This document shows positions 50,752 to 60,700 of a DNA stretch of 64,000 nucleotides, piece after piece. Made by a program: the position numbers and the translations under genes. The stretch covers positions 1 to 64,000 of the forward strand of contig LNEU01000016.1 in the NCBI GenBank assembly GCA_001464355.1, written 5' to 3'. Source of the DNA: Burkholderiales bacterium Ga0077544. GTDB lineage: Bacteria > Pseudomonadota > Gammaproteobacteria > Burkholderiales > Burkholderiaceae_D. Position 1 is the stretch's first letter. Every line of letters starts with the position of its first letter. The notes under the pieces are model-generated. The model saw nothing but the letters and a program-made list of their open reading frames with translations. It was not told the DNA's origin and searched no databases.

Positions 50752-50910
50752 ATGGCTATCGGAACAATCCTGCTGATCGTATTGATATTGATTCTGGTCG
50801 GTGCCCTGCCAACTTGGGGACATAGTCGCAGCTGGGGTTACGCTCCCAGCGGCATTACCGGCTTGCTCGTTGTCGTCCTGCTGATCCTGCTGATAACAGG
50901 GCGAATTTGA
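50752..50910 (+). CDS. DUF3309 family small membrane protein
   Basis: MAIGTILLIVLILILVGALPTWGHSRSWGYAPSGITGLLVVVLLILLITGRI; AAGGAAAAATC RBS. Confidence 0.88.
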   Translation: MAIGTILLIVLILILVGALPTWGHSRSWGYAPSGITGLLVVVLLILLITGRI

Positions 50911-51251
50911 TTGATTAAGCGCTAACGCATCTTGAGAAACATGGCACAGGGCGTCATTACCCTGCGCCATGTTTCTTTTAAAGTCTGTACTCGTCTGCCG
51001 CCACATTGCATTAACGTCATGTCGCTTTCGTGATTCCCCTTTTTTGCGCTGCTTCTCATTGCGCAATTCTGCACCTCCAAAACTGTCAGCAGCCACGACA
51101 GCACTCCCTCTGTTTATTCAGATAAATCAAATAAATTAATGTGCGTTTTTGTCACGCAGCCCAAGAAATTTCCTTGGCTTTTGATTGCTTAATGTAACAT
51201 TCACTCTACAATTAGTTACCCTAGAAAAATAATCTAAACGGAGCGACCTTT

Positions 51252-52064
51252 ATGAAATTCACCTCTTTGTTGGCAATGATATTGCTGGCAGCCGGCATCA
51301 ATTCCGCTGTAGCACAAGATCTTGTCCTTGCCGTGAATGAAGGTGTGACTTATCAGGACGGTGGCCCCGCCAGCGAACGCTACAAACCCTTGCTGCAATT
51401 GCTGTCGAAAGAACTCAAACAGAACGTTAAACTGCAATCCGTAGACAAATATTCAGTGTTTGAAAAAGGTCTGGCTGAAGGAAAATACGATCTCGCCTTC
51501 ATCCATCCAGCCCACGTCGGTTTGCTCGCCGTCAAAAAGAATGGCTATGAAGGTCTGGTCACCGCCAAGGGATTTACCGATTACCGTGCGCGGGTGCTAG
51601 TCGCAAATACATCTCCGATGAAAGCCATGCAGGATTTACGTGGCAAGAAAATCGGCGTGCCATCGATTGAATCGATTACGACTGTGATGTTCACCGCCAA
51701 CCTGCGCGAACTGAATTTTCCACAACCGGAAAAATCCTTTACCGCTACCCGCTATCAGGATGCCGTGCCCTTCATGATCGATAACGGTTTTGTGGATGCA
51801 GGTGTCACCGGCTCTGCCGGCGTAGCCAAAGCATGGGTTGCCAAAGGTGGCCGTATCCTGGCCGAAACCAAGCCTATCCCTATCAAGCAATTCCTCGCAT
51901 CAAAAAAACTCAGTGAATCCGACAGAGAAAAACTCAAAAGCCTGTTGCTTAACTTGTCGGAAAATGAAGCCGGCAAAAACGCATTGTCCAAAATCGGCAT
52001 GACCGGCTTCGTCCCTTGGAATACGCAAGTGATGAATGAAGCTGCTGCTCGCCTAGGCTTGTAA
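51252..52064 (+). CDS. PhnD/SsuA-like phosphate/phosphonate ABC substrate-binding protein
   Basis: Signal peptide; 'LVLAVNEGVTYQDGGPASERYKPLLQLLSKELKQNVKLQSVDKYSVFEKGLAEGKYDLAFIHPAHVGLLA'. Confidence 0.85.
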   Translation: MKFTSLLAMILLAAGINSAVAQDLVLAVNEGVTYQDGGPASERYKPLLQLLSKELKQNVKLQSVDKYSVFEKGLAEGKYDLAFIHPAHVGLLAVKKNGYEGLVTAKGFTDYRARVLVANTSPMKAMQDLRGKKIGVPSIESITTVMFTANLRELNFPQPEKSFTATRYQDAVPFMIDNGFVDAGVTGSAGVAKAWVAKGGRILAETKPIPIKQFLASKKLSESDREKLKSLLLNLSENEAGKNALSKIGMTGFVPWNTQVMNEAAARLGL

Positions 52065-52091
52065 TCTTTCTGCCGCAAGGGCTTCCCATTC

Positions 52092-52121
52092 AAACGCCTC
52101 GCTTATAGCGGGGCGTTTTTG
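52092..52121 (+). terminator. rho-independent terminator
   Basis: AAACGCCTCGC-TTATA-GCGGGGCGTTTTTGTTT, 11-bp stem with one G.U pair. Confidence 0.85.
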
Positions 52122-52362
52122 TTTCGGCCTCAAATTAATTCGTGACTTTTAAAAGCTGTAGCTTTATACTGTGTTTTTATACAGTATTACATGTTTCCGT
52201 CGGGCTGCTCCCCCTCCTGCTTTACTGTGCAGCCCGACACTTTCTTCGCTCTCACTCAAAATCCCAAACCTTGTTTCCGGCTTCCCGTAAATCCATCACA
52301 GCCACGTATGGCTTGCCTATCAGTCGTTTTTAGATCAAAGTAGCGCCCAGTTTTGAAATACC

Positions 52363-52452
52363 TGGCTCGGGGTCCTGCGTGGAAGAACATGCGCGGGTGA
52401 GAGATACCCGTTGAACCTGATTGAGGTAATCCTCGCGCAGGAAAGCATGCGA
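52363..52452 (+). promoter_or_regulatory. TPP (thiamine) riboswitch
   Basis: GGCTCGGGGTCCTGC...GGGTGAGAGATACCCGTTGAACCTGATTGAGGTAATCCTCGCGCAGGAAAGCA (thi-box). Confidence 0.95.
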
Positions 52453-52509
52453 ACTATCGCCATCCTCCACGGCGCAGAACCAGCTGACCTGCCATCCTTT
52501 TGAAAGAAG

Positions 52510-53814
52510 ATGATGGCGTTAACAAACAATCCTGCGGCAGCCAGCAATGCCGCTTTTACACCCGCTTTCATACCAATTCCTGCTGCAGAGCGCGTGTTTT
52601 CTTTCCGCGATCATGCGGCATTGTGGTTCAGCCTAGGTGTCGGCTTGCTAGTCATGCAGATCGGTGCCTTCCTCGGCACCGCACTCGGTACCCAAACCGC
52701 GTTATTGGCTATCGTCGCCGGCTCTTTACTAGGTGCCGCGCTGCTGGGCTGGGTTGCCTACATAGGATTTGAGCGTGGCCTCTCCAGCCCGGTCTTGATG
52801 TGTCAAACGCTGGGTACGTCTTTCGCAAAATTGCCGGTCATTCTGAACGTCATTCAGTTGATAGGCTGGTCAGCGTTTGAACTGGTCGTCATGCGCGATG
52901 GCACAACTGCGCTGATCAAAGGCATTACCGGATTCGATGCGGCATGGGTTCCGTATATCACTGCGATTTTCTGGGGTCTGTTGCTGGTCGCACTCGCTAC
53001 CGGCTCGATGATTGGTCTGGTACGGCGCTTTGTCGGCCGTTATGGTTTGCCGCTGGTAATTTTGTCACTGGTCTGGCTGACTTATCAATTCTTTTTGAAG
53101 GCGCAGGCGCAAGGTCTGGATGCGATCTGGAACAAAGCTGGTGACGGGTCCATGAGTACGCTGGCCGGGATAGATCTGGTGATGGCAATGCCAGTATCGT
53201 GGTTGCCTTTGGTTGCCGATTTTGCGCGTTACGGCAAGGCCGGTGCCAGCACCTTTCGCGGTACATGGCTGGGTTTTGCAGTCGCCAATATCTGGTGCCA
53301 CGCATTGGGTGTCTTGATCGTCAGCACATCAACTCCGGATGTTAATTTGATGACGACTTTGTTATTGGCGCAAGGCGGTTTGATTGCGCTGGGATTGATT
53401 TTGATCGATGAGATGGATAACGCTTACGGCGATGTCTATTCCGGTTCGGTCTCGCTCAACTTCCTGCATGGCAAATTCACGATACGCTTTTGGGGGATTG
53501 CACTCGCTTTGGTTGCAACCGGTTGCGCACTGATATTGCCTATGCATGGATTGGAACCCTTCCTGCTGACGCTTAGCTCGGTATTCGTACCTTTGTTCGG
53601 CGTCGTTATTTCTCAGTTGGCGAAAAATGGACGCGCAACTGATAAAGCGGTGAATGTCGTGCCGGTTGCGATATGGTTGACAGGGATCGCGGCCTTCCAC
53701 ATCTTCCCTATGCTATGGCCACAAGTGGGATCTGCGCTGCCTAGCCTGGCAATCACGCTGTTATTGGGCACGATATATCGGGTAGCGCGTACACCGACTC
53801 TGCAATCCGCTTAG
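52510..53814 (+). CDS. cytX: putative hydroxymethylpyrimidine transporter CytX
   Basis: NCS1-type 12-TM permease directly downstream of TPP riboswitch. Confidence 0.92.
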   Translation: MMALTNNPAAASNAAFTPAFIPIPAAERVFSFRDHAALWFSLGVGLLVMQIGAFLGTALGTQTALLAIVAGSLLGAALLGWVAYIGFERGLSSPVLMCQTLGTSFAKLPVILNVIQLIGWSAFELVVMRDGTTALIKGITGFDAAWVPYITAIFWGLLLVALATGSMIGLVRRFVGRYGLPLVILSLVWLTYQFFLKAQAQGLDAIWNKAGDGSMSTLAGIDLVMAMPVSWLPLVADFARYGKAGASTFRGTWLGFAVANIWCHALGVLIVSTSTPDVNLMTTLLLAQGGLIALGLILIDEMDNAYGDVYSGSVSLNFLHGKFTIRFWGIALALVATGCALILPMHGLEPFLLTLSSVFVPLFGVVISQLAKNGRATDKAVNVVPVAIWLTGIAAFHIFPMLWPQVGSALPSLAITLLLGTIYRVARTPTLQSA

Positions 53815-53869
53815 GCAATATGATTTGAACGGATGATGAGTGCTTGATCAAATTCATCATCCGTTTCAC

Positions 53870-55309
53870 TTATCTTGCTGCGATCTGTGATTTATCCCAA
53901 CCGCCGCCTAGCGCCTTGAATACATCAGTGGTACCCGTCAGGCGCAGCAACTTCAACTGCGTTAATCTATCCTCGGCCGTGAACAAGGTACGTTGTGCAT
54001 CGAGCAGGCTGTTCAAATCATCGGCGCCTTCGCGATAGCGCAACTCGGACAAACTCAGCGCACGCAATGCTTCTTTTCTGATCTCGATCTGCGATTCTTC
54101 CTGCTCTCGATTGCGCGTTGCATTGCCGAGCGCATCATCGACTTCTTTCAAAGCTGTATAGACAGTACGACGATAGCTTTCCGCCAATTGGCGACGCGTG
54201 GATTCATTGCTTTCAACCTGCAAGCGCAAGCGATTGCCATCGAATAGAGTTTGCACTATCGATGCTGCGATGCCTATGCTGTATGTTGGATTGCCCAGCG
54301 TCAGCAAGGCTGCACTTGAATTGCCGGCAGCACCTGTCAATGAAATCGTCGGCAGCAATGCCGCACGTGCCGCCGCCACATTGGCAGAACCGGCCAGCAA
54401 TTGTGCTTCCACGCTCGCAACATCCGGACGGCGCGTAATCAGCGTTGAAGGCAAACCGGCACTGACTTCAGGGATGGCAAGTGTATCCAGACTTTGTGCT
54501 GCAACCTGCAACGCCTGCGGCTGACGGCCGAGCAAAATCGCCAACGCGCTGACGGTTTGTCGCTCTTGCACTTGCAGCGGCAAGATCGTCGCGCGCTGCG
54601 CCAGCACGGTGCTGCGCTGACGACTGACATCCAGTGCTGAAGCGGCGCCAAATCGATAACGCGCTTCCACAATCGCGAACAGTTTTTCTGCGATTGCCAG
54701 ATTGTCTTGCGCCACCTGCAATTGCATACGCAAGGCCAGAGTCTGGAAGTAGGCATTCGCCACGCCTGTCGTCAAGGTCAAGCGCACCGTTTCCAGATCG
54801 TAGAGGCTGGCGTTCAACGATGCATTCGCGCTACGTGTAACGGCCGCCACGCGACCCCACACATCAACCTCATAGTTGATGCTAAGCGCAACACCGGTGG
54901 ATTCACTTCTGGTCCAGCCGCTACCGTTTGGACCAGGTTTGACTTGCCCGGTATCCGTACCCGCACTGACGGTCAGCAATGGGAACAGCGAGGCGCCGGC
55001 ACTACGCGCGGTAATTTCAGCCTGTGTCACACGCTCTGCTGCAATGATCAAATCGGGACTGCCAGCCAGCGATTGATCGATCAGGCCGGACAGTTCGGCC
55101 GAACCAAATTCGCGCCACCAGTCACGCTGAAGTTCAATACCTGCGGGTGCAGCCTCGGCCCAGGTGGCGGGAATTTCTACATCCGGTTTGCTCGTATCGA
55201 TGGTATGCGCACATGCACTCAGTGCAAGCACGGTCGCCACTGCAAGGGCCAGACGTGACCGTCTGAAATTAAAACGAGCTGGATTAAACCGTGAAGTCAT
55301 GACTGTCAT
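53870..55309 (-). CDS. efflux outer membrane factor (NodT/TolC-like lipoprotein)
   Basis: Lipobox ALSACAHT; OEP repeats 'LPSTLITRRPDVASVEAQLLAGSANVAAARAALLPTISLTGAAG'. Confidence 0.92.
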   Translation of the reverse strand: MTVMTSRFNPARFNFRRSRLALAVATVLALSACAHTIDTSKPDVEIPATWAEAAPAGIELQRDWWREFGSAELSGLIDQSLAGSPDLIIAAERVTQAEITARSAGASLFPLLTVSAGTDTGQVKPGPNGSGWTRSESTGVALSINYEVDVWGRVAAVTRSANASLNASLYDLETVRLTLTTGVANAYFQTLALRMQLQVAQDNLAIAEKLFAIVEARYRFGAASALDVSRQRSTVLAQRATILPLQVQERQTVSALAILLGRQPQALQVAAQSLDTLAIPEVSAGLPSTLITRRPDVASVEAQLLAGSANVAAARAALLPTISLTGAAGNSSAALLTLGNPTYSIGIAASIVQTLFDGNRLRLQVESNESTRRQLAESYRRTVYTALKEVDDALGNATRNREQEESQIEIRKEALRALSLSELRYREGADDLNSLLDAQRTLFTAEDRLTQLKLLRLTGTTDVFKALGGGWDKSQIAAR

Positions 55310-55310
55310 T

Positions 55311-57305
55311 TCATTCTGCCGACAACGCGACCACGGGGTCGAGTTGCGCAGCTTTTTTAGCGGGTAAGTAACCAAACAGCAAACCTGTCAGGAATGCACA
55401 ACCGAAGGCGAGCAAGACAGGGGCTGCAGAATATTCGATGGGGGTGCCGAGCGCGCCAATCACGGCTGCCGAGGCCAAACCAAAAACGACGCCGATAGCT
55501 CCGCCTATCGCGGATACCACCACCGCTTCAATCAGGAACTGCTGCATGATATTGCTCTCGCGTGCGCCGGTCGCCATGCGTATGCCGATTTCGCGCGTCC
55601 GCTCCGTGACAGACACCAGCATGATGTTCATCACACCGATACCGCCTACCAGCAAAGAGATAGCCGCAATCGAGCCCAGCAAAATAGTCAGCGTGTTTTG
55701 TGTCTGCTCCATCGCTTCCATAATGGATGCCATGTTGCGGATCTGGTAATCCACAGTGCCGTGACGCTCAAGCAAAAGCTTGTCGACTTCTTCCTGTGTT
55801 TCATCGATGCGGTCCACGTCTTCCACTGCGACAGTGACGTTACGTAAAAAGCGCTGTCCGGATAAACGCAAGCTGCTGGTGGAGTACGGTACAAACACCA
55901 CGTCATCCTGATCCGAGCCCATGGGCGACGCACCTTTTTCCGACATGATGCCAACCACCTGAAACAACAGATTGTTGACCAGTACGAATTCACCTATCGG
56001 ATTGCTGTCGCCGAACAAGGCGGTCGCGGTGGTTCTTCCCAGCACGGCAACGGCCGCATAGTTTGTTTCGTCATCCTCACTAAAGAAGGTACCTTCCGCC
56101 ACCGGCCATTGCCGCGCAAGCGGAAATTTTGCGGAGGTACCAGTGACGCTGGTCGATGTATCCGACGTACCAAAACGCAAAGTAGCGGTACTGCTCTGTT
56201 CTGGAATCGCGGCGAGTATATTCGGCAATTCATCAATCGCTTTTACATCGTCCACCACAAGAGTCGCCGTACCACTAAAGCCGCGCTGATTTGGCGCGCC
56301 CGGACGCACCAGCAGCAGGTTGGAACCCATTGCACTGATGCGCTCCACTACTGCCGCCTTGGCGCCATCGCCGATTGCCAGCATCGCAATCACTGATGCA
56401 ACGCCAATCACGATACCGAGCAAGGTCAATACAGAGCGGAAAAAATTCGCACGCAAGGAACGCAGCGCCATCTTTGCTGCTTCCAGCATATCGGTCAGTC
56501 GCGATCCCACACCTGGGACGACCGGACGTACAAAATCCGTCTGCAGCGGTGATGGGTGCGCCGGACCAGGATCCGAAAGAATATGACCGTCCTTGATTTC
56601 GATTAGTCGCTGCGCGTGATCTGCCACCTCTTTTGCATGTGTAATCAGCAAAACCGTATGGCCGCGTGCAGACAGATCTGCCAGCAGCTTCATCACGTCC
56701 TGACCACTCTTGCTGTCGAGCGCACCTGTCGGTTCATCGGCCAGAATAATGCGACCACCATTCATTAGTGCGCGCGAAATCGATACACGTTGCTGCTGCC
56801 CGCCGGATAGTTGATTTGGCTTGTGGTGCGAACGTTCAGCCAGACCCAACTCGTTGAGTAAGGCCTGCGCACGTGCATGGCGTTCGGCTGGTGGCAAGCC
56901 CGAATACATCGCCGGCACTTCGACGTTCTCGGCTGCGCTGGCAGACGCAATCAGGTTATAACTTTGAAATACAAAACCGAAATCGTCACGTCGCAACAAG
57001 GCACGCTCATCACGCCCGAAGTCAGACACATCACGACCCATGAAGTGATAACTACCAGTCGTCGGTCTATCCAGACAACCAAGGATATTCATCAGTGTGG
57101 ATTTGCCCGAACCGGATGCACCCATGATGGCGACAAACTCACCCTCATAAATTTTCAGGTCGATGCCGTGCAATACCTCAACATCAAGTCCACCGTTGCG
57201 ATAGGTCTTGGTCACACCGCGCAATTCGATCAGTGGCGTTTCATCCGCATCGCGCCCGCCGACTTTCAAGACCTCCTCGGCAGTCAGATCGATCTCCTTG
57301 TTCAT
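55311..57305 (-). CDS. macB: MacB-type ABC transporter (ATPase fused to FtsX-like permease)
   Basis: '[34 protein letters not shown]', '[19 protein letters not shown]', C-terminal FtsX domain. Confidence 0.95.
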   Translation of the reverse strand: MNKEIDLTAEEVLKVGGRDADETPLIELRGVTKTYRNGGLDVEVLHGIDLKIYEGEFVAIMGASGSGKSTLMNILGCLDRPTTGSYHFMGRDVSDFGRDERALLRRDDFGFVFQSYNLIASASAAENVEVPAMYSGLPPAERHARAQALLNELGLAERSHHKPNQLSGGQQQRVSISRALMNGGRIILADEPTGALDSKSGQDVMKLLADLSARGHTVLLITHAKEVADHAQRLIEIKDGHILSDPGPAHPSPLQTDFVRPVVPGVGSRLTDMLEAAKMALRSLRANFFRSVLTLLGIVIGVASVIAMLAIGDGAKAAVVERISAMGSNLLLVRPGAPNQRGFSGTATLVVDDVKAIDELPNILAAIPEQSSTATLRFGTSDTSTSVTGTSAKFPLARQWPVAEGTFFSEDDETNYAAVAVLGRTTATALFGDSNPIGEFVLVNNLLFQVVGIMSEKGASPMGSDQDDVVFVPYSTSSLRLSGQRFLRNVTVAVEDVDRIDETQEEVDKLLLERHGTVDYQIRNMASIMEAMEQTQNTLTILLGSIAAISLLVGGIGVMNIMLVSVTERTREIGIRMATGARESNIMQQFLIEAVVVSAIGGAIGVVFGLASAAVIGALGTPIEYSAAPVLLAFGCAFLTGLLFGYLPAKKAAQLDPVVALSAE

Positions 57306-59026
57306 TAACGCCCCCGCCCGGCCCCGCCCATACCCGGCGGCATGCCACCTGCACCGCTCGCAGCTGGTGCGCGTTTGGCGGATGCAGGTAATTTCGTACC
57401 GATGATGACAGTGTCACCTTCGGCCAAACCGCTGACCACCTGCATCTGTACCCGATTGGTAACGCCCAGTTCGACTTTGCGTTGTTCGACCTTGCCATCC
57501 TCATCGATGACTTTAACCGTGCCGCTACGTGGCGAGCGTGTTGTACTTTGTTCGGCAAACCCGCTGGTGGAGGATGAATTAGCAGGTGGACTACCAATGT
57601 TCGAGTTAGCAGCCAGCGGATCGATCTTGTCGGCAACAGCAGATTTTGTACTGCCGGCCTTGGAATTCTCTTCGCCGGCTGCCTTGTCGCTTTGTGCCAA
57701 AGCAGAATCACCTGACTTACCTGCAGCTTCGCGCATTGCACGACGACGCTCTCGAATAGCGGCGCGCTCTTCCGGCGACATCTTCTCGAATGCCGCACGA
57801 CGTTCTTCGGGCGACATACTAGCGAGCGGATCGCCAGACTGTTCAGTGGATTTTTTATCTGTTGTCGCAGTCGCACTGGTGGTTGCGTTACTTGCAGCGT
57901 TACTTGCAGCACTATTTGCAGCATCCTTGCTTGTTTTGGCGTCGGTTGACTTCGCTGCATTTTCTTTGGCCGCAGAATTGGTTGTAGCAGATTTTTCATT
58001 TGTCGACTTGCCACCGGCACCACGCGCGATAGTCACCGCAGACGTCGGTACCAGCAGTACATCTTTCGCTGTCGCCGCAATAAAAAATACCTGCGTCGTC
58101 ATGCTCGGCATCAATGCCTGATTCTTGTTCGGCACATCAAACAAGGCGTTATACAAGACCACATTATTGGTAACCGTAGGCGTTGGTTCGATCTTGCGCA
58201 AAGCCCCGTACCAGCGACGACCCTGACTACCCAGCGTAGTGAAGTACACTTCCATCCCTTTGCTCAGCTTGCCCACTTCAGCTTCTGACACCTGCGTCTG
58301 CACCGTCATCGTCGACAGATCCGCAATACGCAAAATGGTCGGTGCATTCTGATTGGCATTCAGTGTCTGACCTTGACGCGCTGTCAGTGACACGACAGTA
58401 CCTGTCATAGGTGCATAAATTTTTGCGTAATTAAGATTGGCTTCGTCAGCACGCAAAGTCGATTGCGTCTGTTCTATCTGCGCTTGCAATGCATCAATCT
58501 GCGCCTTGGCGGCACGCAGGTTTGCTTCTGCAGTTTGCAGCGTTTCTGCAGTAGTGGCATCAGCCGCCATCAAATTTTTCTGACGCGTGAATTGCAGATT
58601 TGCCAGAGCCAGGTTGGATTCGCGCTCCTTCATCGTTGCCTGCTGATTACGCAAACCTGCGCGTCGTGCATCCACCGTCGCACGAAACACTGTCGGATCA
58701 ATCTCCGCCAGCAGATCGCCTTCCTTGACCACCGATCCCACTTCGATATGCAGCTTCTTCAACTGACCGGACACTTGCGCACCGACATCCACATATTCAA
58801 GTGGTTGCACAGTACCGGTCGCCGTCACGAGATCCTGAATGTCGCCGCGCTGCACTTCTGCGACTTGATAAATTTCGCGAGGATCCTTCTTGGCATAAAA
58901 CTTTTGCCATCCCCAATAGCCGGCAGCAGCGAGCAGCACGACCAATATCGCCAGCAAGGTATAACGATGCAAAGCACGTTGGCGCAAAGTAGACAGGAAA
59001 GAAGAAGACTTCATAGACAAGGGCAA
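57305..59026 (-). CDS. macA: MacA-type periplasmic adaptor with long low-complexity insertion
   Basis: '[54 protein letters not shown]'; Ala/Ser/Lys/Thr-rich insert. Confidence 0.92.
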   Translation of the reverse strand: MPLSMKSSSFLSTLRQRALHRYTLLAILVVLLAAAGYWGWQKFYAKKDPREIYQVAEVQRGDIQDLVTATGTVQPLEYVDVGAQVSGQLKKLHIEVGSVVKEGDLLAEIDPTVFRATVDARRAGLRNQQATMKERESNLALANLQFTRQKNLMAADATTAETLQTAEANLRAAKAQIDALQAQIEQTQSTLRADEANLNYAKIYAPMTGTVVSLTARQGQTLNANQNAPTILRIADLSTMTVQTQVSEAEVGKLSKGMEVYFTTLGSQGRRWYGALRKIEPTPTVTNNVVLYNALFDVPNKNQALMPSMTTQVFFIAATAKDVLLVPTSAVTIARGAGGKSTNEKSATTNSAAKENAAKSTDAKTSKDAANSAASNAASNATTSATATTDKKSTEQSGDPLASMSPEERRAAFEKMSPEERAAIRERRRAMREAAGKSGDSALAQSDKAAGEENSKAGSTKSAVADKIDPLAANSNIGSPPANSSSTSGFAEQSTTRSPRSGTVKVIDEDGKVEQRKVELGVTNRVQMQVVSGLAEGDTVIIGTKLPASAKRAPAASGAGGMPPGMGGAGRGR

Positions 59027-59342
59027 TCAGAGTTTAGTGGTTATTCAATCAGACAACAGAACAAGACGAAATCAACATTCATCTTTAACAGCAAACAAGA
59101 CCGGCGCTTCAAAACCATCCATTCATGCATGCTGCAAAAAATGGCTGGCTATCCGGATGATGCAAGGGAATGGCTGGCGACGGCATAAAACGTTTAGTAG
59201 GTGCTAACGATAGCGAGTCCGTCTGCGTTTATCAAGCGAATCCCTGATTCTGCGAGGTAAAGAATTGTGAAGAAGATGTGTAAGTTTGTATCGCCGCAAG
59301 GCTCTGCTTGAGTGAACACAGTATTCAAGCCCAACAAAGAAA

Positions 59343-59381
59343 AAATGGCGCCGATGTTTATACAAACATCCAGCGCCATTT
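59343..59381 (-). terminator. rho-independent terminator downstream of fpr
   Basis: AAATGGCGC-C-GATGTTT-ATAC-AAACATC-CA-GCGCCATTT; minus-strand T-run TTTTTTCTTT. Confidence 0.85.
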
Positions 59382-59460
59382 CCAATTCTTAGCAATCAAT
59401 TTATTGCAATACTGAGCGATATCTCTATTCGTTTAGTACAGTCGTCATCACAACTAATGA

Positions 59461-60240
59461 TTAGCCGCGATCCACAAAAGCTCGTTCGATCACATAATCG
59501 CCAGGTTGGCCGATACCAGCCGACACTTCGAAACCCAACTTATCGAGTCGTGCTGCAGTGTCCTTCAACATGTCCGGGCTACCGCAAATCATTGCGCGAT
59601 CGGTCAATGGATCAAGCGGCGCAATGCCGAGATCGTCACACATCTTGCCGGTTTCAATCGCGGTCGTGATACGGCCTTCATTGACGAAAGTTTCACGCGT
59701 GACAGTTGGGTAGTACAACAATTTGGCAGCGATCTCTTCACCCAGGCCTTCGATTTCCAGCAATTCCTTGCCGATGTAATCCTTGTATGCCAGCTCGCTC
59801 ACCAGACGCACGCCGTGTACCAGAATGACTTGGTCAAAACGTTCGTACGCTTCAGGATCACGAATGATGCTCATGAACGGCGCCAAGCCAGTGCCGCTAC
59901 CGAACAGGAATAGGCGTTTGGCTGGCAACAGATCCGACATCACCAGCGTACCAGTTGGTTTGCGGCCGACTAATAATTCGTCGCCCACTTTCAAATTTTG
60001 CAAATGCTTGGTCAGCGCACCATCCTGCACTTTGATCGACAGGAATTCCAGATGCTCTTCCCAGGATGGGCTGGCGATACTGTAGGCACGCAGCACGTTC
60101 TTGCCGTCGATCGGCAAACCTATCATCACAAAGTGACCACTCTCAAAGCGAAAACTTGGTTCACGCGTCGTAGTGAAGGAAAACAGCGTGTCGTTCCAGT
60201 GATGAACGGTCAAAATCTTAACGGTGTCAAAAGCGGCCAT
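59461..60240 (-). CDS. fpr: ferredoxin--NADP reductase
   Basis: 'FESGHFVMIGLPIDGKNVLRAYSIASPSWEEHLEFLSIKV', 'LFLFGSGTGLAPFMSIIRDPEAYERFDQVILVHGVR', C-terminal VERAFVDRG. Confidence 0.95.
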   Translation of the reverse strand: MAAFDTVKILTVHHWNDTLFSFTTTREPSFRFESGHFVMIGLPIDGKNVLRAYSIASPSWEEHLEFLSIKVQDGALTKHLQNLKVGDELLVGRKPTGTLVMSDLLPAKRLFLFGSGTGLAPFMSIIRDPEAYERFDQVILVHGVRLVSELAYKDYIGKELLEIEGLGEEIAAKLLYYPTVTRETFVNEGRITTAIETGKMCDDLGIAPLDPLTDRAMICGSPDMLKDTAARLDKLGFEVSAGIGQPGDYVIERAFVDRG

Positions 60241-60700
60241 AAAATCAATACATCCTAAATATCAAATCGTCGTGAACAAAATACGAAAAACCGCGAAAAC
60301 TGCATATACGCGGGACGGCAAGCTGTGGGCGCATGCCACTAAAAACCCACGTTTCCAAAGGGAAAAGAGCGCGTATTTTACCAGCCGGGACTGACCTGTC
60401 GCCGGTATCAGGCGATTGGCCGGAATACGCAGCAGTAGTGAACTTTATAGGTGCAAACCATGAACTACTTGAGAACTATTCTCATTATAACGCGAGCCTT
60501 AAAGCTCGGCAACAATTGACCGTCAGGATACCTGAGTGATGCGATTCGACAATGACGGAATTCTCATTTGCTTATAACCAGATTGCTTAAAGAAATTGTC
60601 CGAACACTGTTGTGCGCGATTCATCAAATGGTAATAAAACGGTAATCAAGTTGTCACAAGTGCTACGCATAATCCGGCAATTTATTCGGAGACAATAAAA

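Noticed and set aside
57342-58121. 259-aa plus-strand ORF opposite macA, and 57241..58023 minus alternate frame ORF
   Set aside because: Created by the low-complexity Ala/Ser-rich region of macA being open in several frames.
60333-60539. 68-aa ORF upstream of the autotransporter
   Set aside because: No recognisable domain or clear RBS; left unannotated, though it could be tested by RNA-seq.
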